A stretch of DNA of 64,000 nt from an uncultured Collinsella sp. (GTDB lineage Bacteria; Actinomycetota; Coriobacteriia; Coriobacteriales; Coriobacteriaceae). Positions 34,767-43,563 of the stretch are shown here, piece after piece (position 1 is the stretch's first letter; every line of letters begins with the position of its first letter). The translations under genes were made by a program, and so were the position numbers. The DNA lies in contig CASELS010000004.1 in assembly GCA_949288855.1 (NCBI GenBank), positions 1-64,000 of the forward strand, written 5' to 3'. The notes under the pieces are model-generated. The model was not told where the DNA came from, ran no database searches, and saw only the letters and a list, made by a program, of their open reading frames with translations.

Positions 34767-35271
34767 CGTTCTCCCCCGCCTCAATCGTCACCATGTCCAC
34801 CCATCCCTTTCCGTCACTCAAGAGCGCCGCCCATACATTTCCCGCGAGGTCGACGTATCCGCTCGTCACCAGATCGACTGATTCGACCTTGCGATACACT
34901 TCCAGCACCCCGCGCGCCGCCTCCACGATGTCTCTCGATTCCTTCCAAGAAACGCTCGTCGAAGCCTTTTCAGTCGCATCCTGAACGTCATCTTGCTCGA
35001 GAATGTCCATAAACGTCGCAAGAGACGCGGCCGCCCCTCCAACCTCTCCACCGGGCACACTTCCCGCAGCAGGAGTTTCCCCGTCCGACGCACCCTCCCG
35101 GTGCGGAGCAGCAACCTCAGCATCGCTTTCAATCGCGGCGAGAGCAGTCCCCTCGCCCCTGCGCTCTTGATCAAAAAGGCACCAGGAGGTACACAACGAC
35201 GCCGCTAAGAGCAGCGCGAGGCCGATGCCGCGCGCCCTCGATGAGAGGCGCGCCCGGTGAAATCTGCTCAC
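34708..35271 (-). CDS. Hypothetical membrane-anchored or secreted protein in the Tad operon
   Basis: 187 residues with a basic N-terminus and a hydrophobic stretch (GIGLALLLAASLCTSWCLF) that is a signal peptide or anchor. An acidic Gly/Ala-rich spacer (40-85) follows, then a small C-terminal domain (VLEVYRKVESVDLVTSGYVDL, GNVWAALLSDGKGWVDMV). I recognise no family. The GTG start overlaps the flp stop by 4 bp (GTGA), so it belongs to the operon. It takes the place where other Tad loci carry a lipoprotein or pilotin-like gene, but there is no lipobox. Role in pilus assembly is a guess from position. Confidence 0.7.
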   Translation of the reverse strand: MSRFHRARLSSRARGIGLALLLAASLCTSWCLFDQERRGEGTALAAIESDAEVAAPHREGASDGETPAAGSVPGGEVGGAAASLATFMDILEQDDVQDATEKASTSVSWKESRDIVEAARGVLEVYRKVESVDLVTSGYVDLAGNVWAALLSDGKGWVDMVTIEAGENDEGSTVKVVRLRASAAPSL

Positions 35272-35519
35272 AGGCTGTTGATGCCGCTTGAGATCGCCTG
35301 CCAGAGTTCGCTCACCTTGTCACGAAATGCAACGATGGCGATGATCGCGATGACAACGAGCACACCGACCAAGATGGCGTACTCGGTGGTGCCCTGTGCG
35401 CTCTCCTCTCTAGTAAGTTCCCTTAGCGAGGCCTGAGCACGCCTCACAAGGTCACCTGCGCGCGCTACAATGCGCTCAGCTCCGTGCACGGCCGTTAATC
35501 CGTCGATGTTCCAAGCCAT
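35268..35519 (-). CDS. flp: Flp-type major pilin
   Basis: An 83-residue prepilin: long leader (~42 residues) ending EESA, processing site A|QGTTEYAILVG with Glu at +5 and Tyr at +6, then a continuous hydrophobic helix (VLVVIAIIAIVAF) and a short tail (KVSELWQAISSGINSL). This is the architecture of Flp/Fap pilins assembled by the Tad machine. The residue before the cut is Ala, not the usual Gly. It is preceded by tadC after 10 bp. Confidence 0.88.
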   Translation of the reverse strand: MAWNIDGLTAVHGAERIVARAGDLVRRAQASLRELTREESAQGTTEYAILVGVLVVIAIIAIVAFRDKVSELWQAISSGINSL

Positions 35520-35529
35520 GGTGTCCTCC

Positions 35530-36165
35530 TTACCACATGCCGCTCGCCGCAGCGAACGGGCCCAATATAGACAGCAACAATGCCGGAAGAATGAGCGTGC
35601 CGGTAGGTATGAGAAGCTTTACCGGTGCACGTTCTATCTGACGCTCCACCTCGGCGCGGTGCGCCAATCTGATTTCCCGGCTTTGGGCAGAGAGCGTCTC
35701 GGTCAAGGGAGCCCCCAACAGCAACGCCTCGGAGACTGCGATGGCAAAGGTTTCAAGCACCTTGAGCCGACAGAAGCGGGCCACGCACGTGAGCTCCTCC
35801 TCTCTGGTACCGGCACCTATGCGCCAAGAAAGCAGTGCCTTGTCGAGCGCAGCTGCCAAGCGGGAGTCGTGCGATGCGCAATAGAGCTCGAGCGATGCGT
35901 CAAACGACAATCCCGCGGACAGGCCGAGGTTGACGACATCGATCATCTCTGAAGCCTCGGAAAGCGTGGTCACCGGCGCCGCCCGCTGCTTACGCGTGCG
36001 GACCGACCTCTCGAAGGCGCGCACCCGCCCCGTTAAAGAGGCGCGCGCCTGCCCAAGGAGCCCCATCAACCACAACCGGTCGGCAAGGGGCCAGGATGTC
36101 GCGAAGACGACCGAGGCCGCAGCCGACGCACTCGTCGCCGCTAAAAGGACAGTCGAATCGACCAT
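35530..36165 (-). CDS. tadC: Tad platform protein TadC (type II secretion F domain)
   Basis: A 211-residue inner-membrane platform protein for Flp pilus assembly. A T2SSF domain lies between an N-terminal helix (2-25) and a C-terminal one (LLIPTGTLILPALLLSILGPF): SEASEMIDVVNLGLSAGLSFDAS, and LKVLETFAIAVSEALLLGAPLTETL. The ATG at 36165 overlaps the tadB stop (TGATG) with GGAGGTGAGG upstream. It is shorter than typical TadC (~300 aa), lacking most of the N-terminal membrane region. Confidence 0.88.
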   Translation of the reverse strand: MVDSTVLLAATSASAAASVVFATSWPLADRLWLMGLLGQARASLTGRVRAFERSVRTRKQRAAPVTTLSEASEMIDVVNLGLSAGLSFDASLELYCASHDSRLAAALDKALLSWRIGAGTREEELTCVARFCRLKVLETFAIAVSEALLLGAPLTETLSAQSREIRLAHRAEVERQIERAPVKLLIPTGTLILPALLLSILGPFAAASGMW

Positions 36166-37115
36166 CACACCCTCACCTCCATGATTCGCCTGATGAGAAG
36201 CCAGGCGCACACGTCAAGCGCCATGGCCACGGCTATGGCGATAGCTCCCCCGGGCGATGCCGCGCCCGCACGAAAATCCGACGAGAGCAGGGTAAGCGCC
36301 GCCATCATCGCCACGGGCATGACGCCGACGAGGCGCGCGGACAACCTCGCCTGCACGGTCTTGACCTCGAGCCGTCGAGCGAGTTCTATGCGCTCTCCCA
36401 CCATCGATGCCGCACTCGCAAGAAGGTCTTTAAGCGGCGCGCCCGTACGCTGGGAAACAACGAGCGCGCTCGCGACGAGGTCCATCCCCGGTGCCGGAAG
36501 GCGTTCGAGAAGGCCGTTGAGGGCGTCTGCGGCAGAAAGGCCGCAGGATATCTCGAGCGACGCCTGCAGAAACTCGGAGCGAACGGGTTCTTGCGCATGG
36601 TTGCCCACAAAGCGCAGGGCTTGCGCCAGAGAGTGCCCGGACCCCAGAGAAATCGCCAGTGCCTGAAACGCCTCGGGCATGGCGCCCTCCAGCGCCTGGC
36701 GCCGCTCACGTCCTCGTCGCGCCGCACGGGCGGCGCACCACCCGAGCGGGAGCGCCGCGCCCACGGGAATACCCAAGGGGGATAGCGAGATAACTGCACC
36801 GGCGAGAGCCCCTGCGCAAACGCTTGCCGCAAGCGCTCCGCGGGCAAACGTGCGATCCGCAACAGCGCCGCGCGCGTCGCGACCAAACACACGGAGAAGC
36901 TCGTCGGCCCAGCCGTCCACCGCCGTTGCCCACACCGCGGGGATCGGGAGGGCAGCACCCAACCGACAAACAGCGATGCGAGCGGCCATCTTTCCCCCGG
37001 AAACCGCAGCGCGCCAATCCCTTCTCAGGGCGTCTGCCGCATCCGCCAGCACGGCAGCATGCCATGCGCTAAAACTCGCAGACAACGCTATGAAGCAGGG
37101 CAAGATTGCCTCCAT
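36165..37115 (-). CDS. tadB: Tad platform protein TadB (type II secretion F domain)
   Basis: A 316-residue membrane platform protein pairing with TadC and the TadA ATPase. Two helices near 85-130 (FARGALAASVCAGALAGAVI, GIPVGAALPLGW), the T2SSF domain at about 140-265 (MPEAFQALAISLGSGHSLAQ, VASALVVSQRTGAPLKDLLA) and two C-terminal helices (VGVMPVAMMAALTLL, AIAIAVAMALDVCAWLL) are visible. The ribosome binding site GGGGGAGG lies 6 nt before the ATG. Its first 28 bp overlap the end of tadA. Confidence 0.88.
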   Translation of the reverse strand: MEAILPCFIALSASFSAWHAAVLADAADALRRDWRAAVSGGKMAARIAVCRLGAALPIPAVWATAVDGWADELLRVFGRDARGAVADRTFARGALAASVCAGALAGAVISLSPLGIPVGAALPLGWCAARAARRGRERRQALEGAMPEAFQALAISLGSGHSLAQALRFVGNHAQEPVRSEFLQASLEISCGLSAADALNGLLERLPAPGMDLVASALVVSQRTGAPLKDLLASAASMVGERIELARRLEVKTVQARLSARLVGVMPVAMMAALTLLSSDFRAGAASPGGAIAIAVAMALDVCAWLLIRRIMEVRV

Positions 37116-38419
37116 TGCTCCACCTCCCCCTCGGTAAGCGCGCCCGCATCAAGGGCGGCGGCGATAAACGGCGGCTCTTTCTCGAGCGTCCACGAGGCGC
37201 TCGCGCGGTCGAACGTCACATACCGCTCGAGCTTGACCCCGCCTCCCGCGGCACGCGACACGCCCGAATAGCTCGACACAAACCGCCTGCCGTCGGGTCG
37301 CCGCTCGGACATGACGATGCCGTCGAGCGCAAGGGCGATCTGATCCTCAATCAGCTCCGAGGGCAGGTTGATCCCGTAGCGGGCAAGAAGGGTGAGGCGC
37401 ACCACCGCCTCCTCCTCGCTTCCCGCATGAAGCGTCGTGAGAGACCCGTCGTGCCCGGTCTGCATAGCGCTCAGCATGTCAATGGCCTCGCCGCCACGAA
37501 CCTCGCCCACCACAATGCGATCAGGACGCATGCGCAGGGAGTTCGCCACCAGATCGCGTATGGTGACGGCACCCTCTCCCTCGATGGACGCCTCGCGAGC
37601 CTCCAGACGCACCACATGGGGATGGCGCGCGAACTTGAGCTCCGCGGAATCCTCTATCGTCACGATGCGCTCGCCTATGGGAATCTCCGTTGAAAGCGCG
37701 TTCAGAAGCGTCGTCTTCCCTGACCCCGTTCCTCCCACGACCGCCAGGTCCTGCCTCAGCGCCACGGCGCACGAGAGTAGGCACGCATACCACTCAGGGA
37801 GGGACCCCAGCTCCACAAGCTCGCGAAGAGACGTGATGCGGTCCGAGAACTTGCGTATGGTAAGCGCCGGCCCGTCGATGGCGATGGGCGGGATCACCGC
37901 GTTGACGCGGTAACCGTTCTTGAGACGGGCGTTTACGAGCGGGCTTCGCTCATCGACGCGACGTCCGAGCGGCGCGATGATGCGATCGATGAGGATGCGG
38001 ATCTGCTCGTCGTTCTCAAAAAAGTTCTCCATGGGATGGAGCGTTCCCCCGCGCTCAAAGAACGACGAATGGCAGCCGTTCACCATAATCTCGGTGACCG
38101 TGTCATCCTCTATGAGCGGCTGCAGAGGGCCGAGCCCCACGATGTCATCGAGGATGCCGTCGACCATCTCCTCGCGCGCCGCCGGGTCAAGCTCGAGCAT
38201 GTCTTGGGCATTCACCACCGCTTCCACCGCGGGGCGCAGCTCGCTCCGCGCATGGTCCACGTCCTCATCGGCAACCAGACGCGTCATCTCGTCGTAGCCC
38301 ACGCGCTCCATAGCATGACGCTTCACCGTACGCACCATGCCCTGCCGGCGGCTGAGCACAGGAGACGTGCGAACGGAAGTCTCTGCGGTAGCGCGCCGCA
38401 CGCGTTCCATCACGCTCAT
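37088..38419 (-). CDS. tadA: Tad secretion ATPase TadA (CpaF)
   Basis: A 443-residue hexameric traffic ATPase powering Flp pilus assembly. Motifs: GLGPLQPLIEDDTVTEIMVNG in the N-terminal domain, Walker A VGGTGSGKTT (228-237), the Asp box IVTIEDSAEL, the His box with EVRGGEAIDMLSAMQTGHDG, and TLHAG. The length is normal for CpaF. The ATG overlaps the tadZ stop (ATGA) and has GGAGGTGAGG upstream. It is the firmest anchor for naming the whole operon. Confidence 0.95.
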   Translation of the reverse strand: MSVMERVRRATAETSVRTSPVLSRRQGMVRTVKRHAMERVGYDEMTRLVADEDVDHARSELRPAVEAVVNAQDMLELDPAAREEMVDGILDDIVGLGPLQPLIEDDTVTEIMVNGCHSSFFERGGTLHPMENFFENDEQIRILIDRIIAPLGRRVDERSPLVNARLKNGYRVNAVIPPIAIDGPALTIRKFSDRITSLRELVELGSLPEWYACLLSCAVALRQDLAVVGGTGSGKTTLLNALSTEIPIGERIVTIEDSAELKFARHPHVVRLEAREASIEGEGAVTIRDLVANSLRMRPDRIVVGEVRGGEAIDMLSAMQTGHDGSLTTLHAGSEEEAVVRLTLLARYGINLPSELIEDQIALALDGIVMSERRPDGRRFVSSYSGVSRAAGGGVKLERYVTFDRASASWTLEKEPPFIAAALDAGALTEGEVEQWRQSCPAS

Positions 38420-39909
38420 CTTGCCTCACCTCCGCGGTGCCACGGAAGCCGAATGCGGGGCCTCTCGTGCGCATCCGCAGCTGGCACCTCTTGACTTGCT
38501 ATGCTGAATCCGAGTTCTCTCAGCAGCTGATCTGTGAACGTACAGGCGCTCGAGCGGAACGTGCCAGCGTGCGTAAAGGCGTCGGAGAAATGCCCGATGG
38601 ATGCGAGCCCTGTGAGCTCCTCCCCGCCGTCGGCGATGCGCCCCTTGCAGCCAAGGGCTGTCGTGAACTCAAAGCGCGTAGCAGCGTCCTCGCCACCATG
38701 CGGCGACAAGCGGTTGAAGACGCTCGCCATCTTGGTACGGGAAACACCGAGCCTCCCGGCGAAATCTATTGCACGCTCTGCAGAGGAGATGGACCCCGCG
38801 CCGGCATCCCCCACTACCAGGCAGCGGTCGCAAGAGGCGACTGCGGCGGCAACCGAATCGCTCCAATACAGAGAGGTATCTGCCACGATGAGGTCCGCCT
38901 CGCCGCGCATGACCTCAATCAGCTGCTCCACCGCGGACGCCATGAGCTCTGCGTGCTCGGGCGCCCGCACCGGCCCCCACAGCGTGAGCCCCGGCGCGAC
39001 ACGCATGGACGCGCGCACGATATCCTCCTCGCCAAGCGCCCCTGTTCGCGCCGGGCGCTCGAGTGCAAACGCGTCGCTCGGCTCCTCGATGCCCAAGATC
39101 GCATATAGATTCCCAAACATAAGGTCCAGGTCGAGCAAAGCACAGCGCAGGCCAACCTCTGCGGAGCGCAGTGCGAGAGCTGCGGCAACCGTCGTCTTTC
39201 CACAGCCGCCGCGGCCGGATATGAGGGTGATGAGAGGGGCTCCACCCTGAGCGCTTCGAACCGAGCGAGAACGTACGCCGGCGCCTCGCGACAACGGCGC
39301 AGGTGCCTCGCTTCTCGCGGAAGGCGATACGGCTGCATCGTCCCCGGCGGATGCGAACGCATCGGGCTCGTCGAGGTCATCGGCGTAGTTTGCGTGGGGC
39401 AGATGCTCCTCAGGGGCGCCGCCATGGATGGCTCCCTCGACAACGCGGGTCAGCCTACCGGTATCATGCGGCGCCCCAGAAGCAGCGTCATCGCGGCCTT
39501 TGTCCCCATCCCGTATCGCGGCCATGTGCCCCGTCTCCGCACCGGCCTCTCTCCCCATATCGGTCGGGACCTCGCCCTGTCCCGCGATGACCTCATTTGC
39601 CCCAGCATTGAATAGGCACGCTGCAAGAGCGGCATCTGCTCGCTCTGCCACAACAACAATCTGGGCAGCGGCGCCGCTCTGGCAAAGGCCCTCGACCAAA
39701 TCCAGAAGGTCCCTCTCGGCGCCCGTCTCCCGCCCGATCATCACCGGCGTCCGCTCCCCCGAGCGGGCAAATGCCTCGATCACGCGCAGCAACGATTCGC
39801 CGTCCCCTACGCGCAGTATCTTCGCCCGAGGGTCGCGCAACTCAATCTCGCGCTGTAGCTCCGGATACCTATCGCAGGCACAGCATGCAAGCCAGACGTT
39901 CCCCATCAT
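38416..39909 (-). CDS. tadZ: Tad localisation ATPase TadZ (CpaE-like)
   Basis: 497 residues. Residues 1-~115 look like an atypical receiver domain (RAKILRVGDGESLLRVIEAF, AQIVVVAERADAAL), then a ~105-residue low-complexity linker (about 117-222). A MinD/ParA-like ATPase follows, with deviant Walker A SGRGGCGKTT (231-240), CALLDLDLMFGNL and DLIVADTSLYWSDS. TadZ/CpaE proteins place the pilus machine at the cell pole. ATGATG offers two starts; both overlap the cpaB stop, with GAGGAGG upstream. The long linker is unusual. Confidence 0.9.
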   Translation of the reverse strand: MMGNVWLACCACDRYPELQREIELRDPRAKILRVGDGESLLRVIEAFARSGERTPVMIGRETGAERDLLDLVEGLCQSGAAAQIVVVAERADAALAACLFNAGANEVIAGQGEVPTDMGREAGAETGHMAAIRDGDKGRDDAASGAPHDTGRLTRVVEGAIHGGAPEEHLPHANYADDLDEPDAFASAGDDAAVSPSARSEAPAPLSRGAGVRSRSVRSAQGGAPLITLISGRGGCGKTTVAAALALRSAEVGLRCALLDLDLMFGNLYAILGIEEPSDAFALERPARTGALGEEDIVRASMRVAPGLTLWGPVRAPEHAELMASAVEQLIEVMRGEADLIVADTSLYWSDSVAAAVASCDRCLVVGDAGAGSISSAERAIDFAGRLGVSRTKMASVFNRLSPHGGEDAATRFEFTTALGCKGRIADGGEELTGLASIGHFSDAFTHAGTFRSSACTFTDQLLRELGFSIASQEVPAADAHERPRIRLPWHRGGEAR

Positions 39910-40646
39910 GCAGCCTCCTCGCCGTCCTCGTTACCGGAAGAATCGGACGTCGTTTGCTCCCCGACATCCTTCTCACCGTCTTCGTCGGCATCGCCATCAG
40001 ATGTGTTCTCGCCGCTTGCCGCCTCGGGCATGGTAAGGCTTACCGCCCCCTTTGCCGTAGCGGTCAGAACCTCGCTCACCCGTTCGGGATCGATTGCCAG
40101 AGTCGCCCAGGTGATGGACGAGGATTCAGACTCCTGACCGTGCGCGCTCGTATCTATTACGCTCGCACTGCAAAGACGGTCAGCCACGCCATTGCTCGAC
40201 ACATACACGTCCACCTGATCGTTCGGAGCGATGGCTCCGCCCACGGCATGCTCCTCGTCCACCGCAACAGAGACGGCGACCTTTCCCGCAGGCACCTCGA
40301 TAGCCCCATCGTGCTGCTCGAGATAGGTCGGGCAAATGACCGCGCGGGCGGGAATGGACGAAGTGGCGCGCTGGCCGACGAGGTCCTCGAGCGATGTCTC
40401 CGCTTCATCGGGAAGCAGGCTCGCCACCCATTCCTCGACTTGGACATTCGCCTCGCTCAAGACCTCGCCGGCATCCACATCGCGCGAGGCAACGCAGACG
40501 CTCACCAGCTCGCCGCCGTACGCGGCAAGCACTTCTTGGCGCGCCTGGTCCGCCTCTGCACGCACCGAGGAGCCGTACCAAAGGGCAAGTCCCGCGGCCA
40601 GAATGCCCGAGGCAACGCTCAGCATCAATCTTGTAGTCCGTTTCAT
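39906..40646 (-). CDS. cpaB: Flp pilus assembly protein CpaB (RcpC)
   Basis: A 246-residue membrane-anchored SAF-domain protein. Basic N-terminus and helix (TTRLMLSVASGILAAGLALW), then the SAF core VCVASRDVDAGEVLSEANV and ATSSIPARAVICPTYLEQ, and the CpaB-type region KVAVSVAVDEEHAVGGAIAPNDQVDVYV. The last ~35 residues are strongly acidic (GENTSDGDADEDGEKDVGE) and probably disordered. It is the first gene of the Tad operon; the ATG at 40646 has GAGAGGTG 6 nt upstream, while the GTG at 40655 lies in the ribosome binding site. Confidence 0.88.
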   Translation of the reverse strand: MKRTTRLMLSVASGILAAGLALWYGSSVRAEADQARQEVLAAYGGELVSVCVASRDVDAGEVLSEANVQVEEWVASLLPDEAETSLEDLVGQRATSSIPARAVICPTYLEQHDGAIEVPAGKVAVSVAVDEEHAVGGAIAPNDQVDVYVSSNGVADRLCSASVIDTSAHGQESESSSITWATLAIDPERVSEVLTATAKGAVSLTMPEAASGENTSDGDADEDGEKDVGEQTTSDSSGNEDGEEAA

Positions 40647-40980
40647 GCGTCGCACCTCTCATCTCTCGGCCCAAAGCCCATCGGCTCCCCTTGGGACACA
40701 TTCTCTGAGAGGCACCTGGAGACGCCCGGATCAATCTGAGAAAGTCCGACGCGTTCTTACCAATCGCTGCACACGTTTCTGACCAGCCTGTTAGATAACA
40801 ACATGCAAGTCGGCTTCAGCGGTTTGTTTGTTTGCAGCGCGCACTTGAAGCGTTCCAAAGTAAGGCAAAATGAGCCCAAATCGCCCTATTCGGCAGAAAA
40901 AAGCCCTCCGCACCGCGTGGCGGAGGGCAATCTGATCGGTTTCTGACACCGGTGGAAAAGTAGAGAGCCGCGCGTGCTGT
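40647..40980. other. Intergenic region upstream of the Tad operon
   Basis: These 334 bp must hold the Tad promoter. On the minus strand TTATCT is a possible -10 near 40790-40800, but no -35 at normal spacing was found. The far end carries the rsgA terminator (40897-40928). The long leader (~140 nt) before cpaB has no riboswitch that I recognise. Confidence 0.45.
40897..40928 (-). terminator. Terminator of rsgA
   Basis: On the minus strand GCCCTCCGC and GCGGAGGGC pair perfectly (9 bp) around an 8-nt loop and are followed by TTTTTT, about 50 bp after the rsgA stop. Confidence 0.9.
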
Positions 40981-42126
40981 CTAGAGCTTCACATCGGGGT
41001 CGAGGCTCTGCGCACTCACGCGCATCTCTCGTGCAAGGGCCAGGCACGCCTCGAGCCGTACCTCGTCAATCTCACCTGTTGCAACAGCCTCGCGCACCGC
41101 GCAACCAGGTTCGTGCGTATGGGTGCAATCGTTGAAGCGACAGCCGTGCGCTGCCTCCACCACCTCGGGAAACACACGGGCAAGCCCCCGTTCATGCCCC
41201 ACGAGCGGCAAGCTCCTCAAGCCCGGGGCGTCCGCAATCACGCCCGCGCCGGGAAGCTTCACCATCACACGGGCGACCGTGGTATGACGTCCCGCATCGT
41301 CGCGCGCGCGCACCGCGCTCGTCTCAAGCGCCTCATGGCCAAGAAGCGCATTCAGAAGGGTAGATTTGCCGGCACCGGACTCGCCCAAAATCATGGCGAC
41401 CGTGCCCTCGGGCACGCAGGCGCGCACAGGGTCGAGCCCCTCGCCCGCAAGCGAAGAGGTCACAACCACATCCACGTGCTCGCCCACCAGGCGTCGCACG
41501 CGCGCAACCTCCTCGGCAAGCTCCTCGGGCGTGCAGCGGTCCGCCTTGGTGAGAACCACACTCGCCGCAGCGCCGCAATCCGCCGCAAGCACAAGGGAGC
41601 GAGCGATGCGGTCGAGCAGCACCTCGCCTGCACCAAGCGCCGCAACGATGAGCACCCGGTCGACGTTGGCACAAAGCACCTGGCGCTCGCCGCGGTTCTT
41701 GCCGCGCCAGCGCTCAAAGGTAGAGCGACGCGGGAGCACGCGCTCGATAACCCCCCTATCATGCCCGGGTGCCAGGCGGACCGCCACAGCATCGCCCACA
41801 GCGGGCAGAGCCATATCGTCTTTCTCGCGGTTACGCTTGGCAAAGCTCACCGCATGCTCGGCGCGAAATGTCGTGCCCTCGCAGGCGACCAGGGGAAATC
41901 CGCGGTCAAGGCGAATCACAAAACCGATGTGCATCTCATCAGGCGCCTCGGCCTCGGCGCAAAACTCCTCAAACGAACGGCACTGGGCATCGTCAAGCCG
42001 AAGATTGCTAAACGCAGGAGCATCTGCCAAGACATCGACGGGAGGCAAGTCCCCCGGTTGAACGACTTTGTCGCGCACCTCAGCCGAGCCATGGTCACGC
42101 CGTTTGCCGCGCGCCTTCTTTGCCAT
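40981..42126 (-). CDS. rsgA: Ribosome small-subunit GTPase RsgA
   Basis: A 381-residue circularly permuted GTPase that checks late 30S assembly. The permuted motif order is G4 (VLTKAD), G1 (GESGAGKSTLLNAL), then G3 (DAPGLRSL), as in RsgA/YjeQ. An N-terminal OB-fold (AVGDAVAVRLAPGHDRGVIE, followed by RRSTFERWRG) and a C-terminal zinc finger (HGCRFNDCTHTHEPGCAV) complete it. The frame extends to 42282 across a repeat, but GGGAG is 6 nt before the ATG at 42126. An Arg/Lys-rich N-terminal tail of ~25 residues precedes the OB-fold. Confidence 0.95.
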   Translation of the reverse strand: MAKKARGKRRDHGSAEVRDKVVQPGDLPPVDVLADAPAFSNLRLDDAQCRSFEEFCAEAEAPDEMHIGFVIRLDRGFPLVACEGTTFRAEHAVSFAKRNREKDDMALPAVGDAVAVRLAPGHDRGVIERVLPRRSTFERWRGKNRGERQVLCANVDRVLIVAALGAGEVLLDRIARSLVLAADCGAAASVVLTKADRCTPEELAEEVARVRRLVGEHVDVVVTSSLAGEGLDPVRACVPEGTVAMILGESGAGKSTLLNALLGHEALETSAVRARDDAGRHTTVARVMVKLPGAGVIADAPGLRSLPLVGHERGLARVFPEVVEAAHGCRFNDCTHTHEPGCAVREAVATGEIDEVRLEACLALAREMRVSAQSLDPDVKL

Positions 42127-42200
42127 AGAGAACTCCCACCCTGTCAAACGTCTTATCTTGCCCATCTTATCGCACCGGTACGAACGTACCCCAGCAAAAA

Positions 42201-42280
42201 GGGCCGGGTGCAATCCCGGAGGGTGTTTCCCGCAGCCGCAAAGCGGCGAGTACCACACCCGAAGGGATTGCACCCGGCCC
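42201..42280. repeat. 80-nt palindromic repeat, copy 1
   Basis: GGGCCGGGTGCAATCCC (17 nt) pairs exactly with GGGATTGCACCCGGCCC; inside, GGGTGT pairs ACACCC and GCCGC pairs GCGGC, giving one long stem-loop. The A5 run before it means that on the minus strand the stem ends in TTTTT, so it can terminate the upstream membrane-protein gene. A copy with two differences lies at 48307-48386. Frames running through it explain spurious upstream extensions of rsgA. Confidence 0.8.
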
Positions 42281-42305
42281 ATATTGATACATGTGCTTTA
42301 CGGGC

Positions 42306-42629
42306 CTATACGTTTGTTGACGAGGATGAATCAGGGGTCGTTTCCGCCTCGGCGAGAATCTTCTCGACATTCTTCTTGGCGTTAGTCGTACCCACCTTAA
42401 GCACGACCGAGGCCACACCGCCAAGTAACAGAAGAACGATCCCCGCTACGCCGAGCCCCATGCCGTACCCGCCAAAAAAACCGCCATATCCCAAAAGGAA
42501 CCCGACCGCAACGAGCGAGTACGCCAGACGAAGCCAAACCGTCAGTCGCTGAATGGCAATCGTCTGGAGTTGAGCCTCGCGCAACGCATCAGAGCGAGTC
42601 CACTGAGAGGTATCGAGCGGCTTCAGCAT
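42306..42629 (-). CDS. Small membrane protein
   Basis: A 107-residue protein with a ~20-residue soluble start and two predicted helices: LTVWLRLAYSLVAVGFLLGY and a Gly-rich second one (GLGVAGIVLLLLGGVASVVL). A charged tail follows, ending EAETTPDSSSSTNV. I recognise no family. AAGGAG is 6 nt before the ATG at 42629. It lies between the PTS terminator and the palindromic repeat, so it is transcribed alone. Confidence 0.7.
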   Translation of the reverse strand: MLKPLDTSQWTRSDALREAQLQTIAIQRLTVWLRLAYSLVAVGFLLGYGGFFGGYGMGLGVAGIVLLLLGGVASVVLKVGTTNAKKNVEKILAEAETTPDSSSSTNV

Positions 42630-42662
42630 GGGAAACTCCTTATAACTACAAGTGCAAAAGGC

Positions 42663-42694
42663 GAGGGCCCGCGTTGGGGGCAACGCGGGCCCTC
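42663..42694 (-). terminator. Terminator of the mannose-type PTS operon
   Basis: GAGGGCCCGCGTTG and CAACGCGGGCCCTC form a perfect 14-bp stem with a 4-nt loop; on the minus strand it is followed by GCCTTTTGC. It lies 15 bp after the IID stop. Confidence 0.85.
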
Positions 42695-42708
42695 ACGGAA
42701 GAGGGAGG

Positions 42709-43563
42709 CTAGACCGTAGGAGCGGCGATGGTCGCAGCGCCAAAGAAGCCCACAAGCGCGCCGATGAAGGCAATTACCACGAGAATCAGCATGGTGACGA
42801 TCGGGCTAATCTTCTTCTTGGTCATGAGCCACCAGCACAGCACGGTGAAGATGAGCGGCAGAAGCTTGGGATAGATGCCGTCGAGCGTGCCCTGAAGCGT
42901 GCCGCCGCCGGGAAGCTCAAGCGCAGTAGAGATGGAAACCCAGGTAGCTGCCACAGCACCGATGACCATGGTGCCGACCATAACGATTGCGTCGCGCAGC
43001 GCCTGCGCGTTGGGGCCGACGAGCGCCTCGACGGCCTTGCCGCCCATGTCATAGCCGCGATAGTAGGCGAGCTTCATACCAAAGTAAGCAAGTAGGTTCC
43101 AGACCACGATGTAGAAAATCGGGCCCAAGATGGAGCCGCCCTCGGAAAGACCCATCGCAATACCGAGCAGAATGGGGATGAGCGTACCGACGATGAGCGA
43201 GTCACCGATGCCGGCGAGCGGGCCCATAAGGCCGGCGCGAATGCCGTTGATGGTTTCATCGTCAATGGCCTCGCCGTTGGCGCGGGCCTCCTCGAGGCCG
43301 ACCGTGACGCCTACGATCATGGAACCGATCTGCGGCTCGGTGTTGAAGAATGCGGAGTAGGTCTGGAGCGCCTTGGCCTGATCGTCCTTCTTATCGTAAA
43401 GATCCTCGACGATCGGAAGCATGGAGACCAGGTAACCGAAGGTCTGCATGTGCTCCTGCGAGAAGCAGGTGAGGTTGCCGTAGTACCAATTGCGGAACGA
43501 CTTGGCGAGAGCCTTCTTCGAGACCTTCTTCTTTCCGGCCTCGACTGCAGTGTTGTCAGCCAT
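42709..43563 (-). CDS. PTS system mannose/fructose/sorbose family IID component
   Basis: A 284-residue membrane subunit that forms the sugar channel with IIC. Family landmarks: SFRNWYYGNLTCFSQEHMQTFGY at the N-terminus, FFNTEPQIGSMIVG, GIRAGLMGPLAGIGDSLIVGT and a C-terminal run of helices (LLPLIFTVLCWWLM, ISPIVTMLILVVIAFIGALVG). Several IID proteins of this family are also phage and bacteriocin receptors. It overlaps the IIC stop by one base (TAATG). The exact sugar cannot be read from sequence. Confidence 0.94.
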   Translation of the reverse strand: MADNTAVEAGKKKVSKKALAKSFRNWYYGNLTCFSQEHMQTFGYLVSMLPIVEDLYDKKDDQAKALQTYSAFFNTEPQIGSMIVGVTVGLEEARANGEAIDDETINGIRAGLMGPLAGIGDSLIVGTLIPILLGIAMGLSEGGSILGPIFYIVVWNLLAYFGMKLAYYRGYDMGGKAVEALVGPNAQALRDAIVMVGTMVIGAVAATWVSISTALELPGGGTLQGTLDGIYPKLLPLIFTVLCWWLMTKKKISPIVTMLILVVIAFIGALVGFFGAATIAAPTV

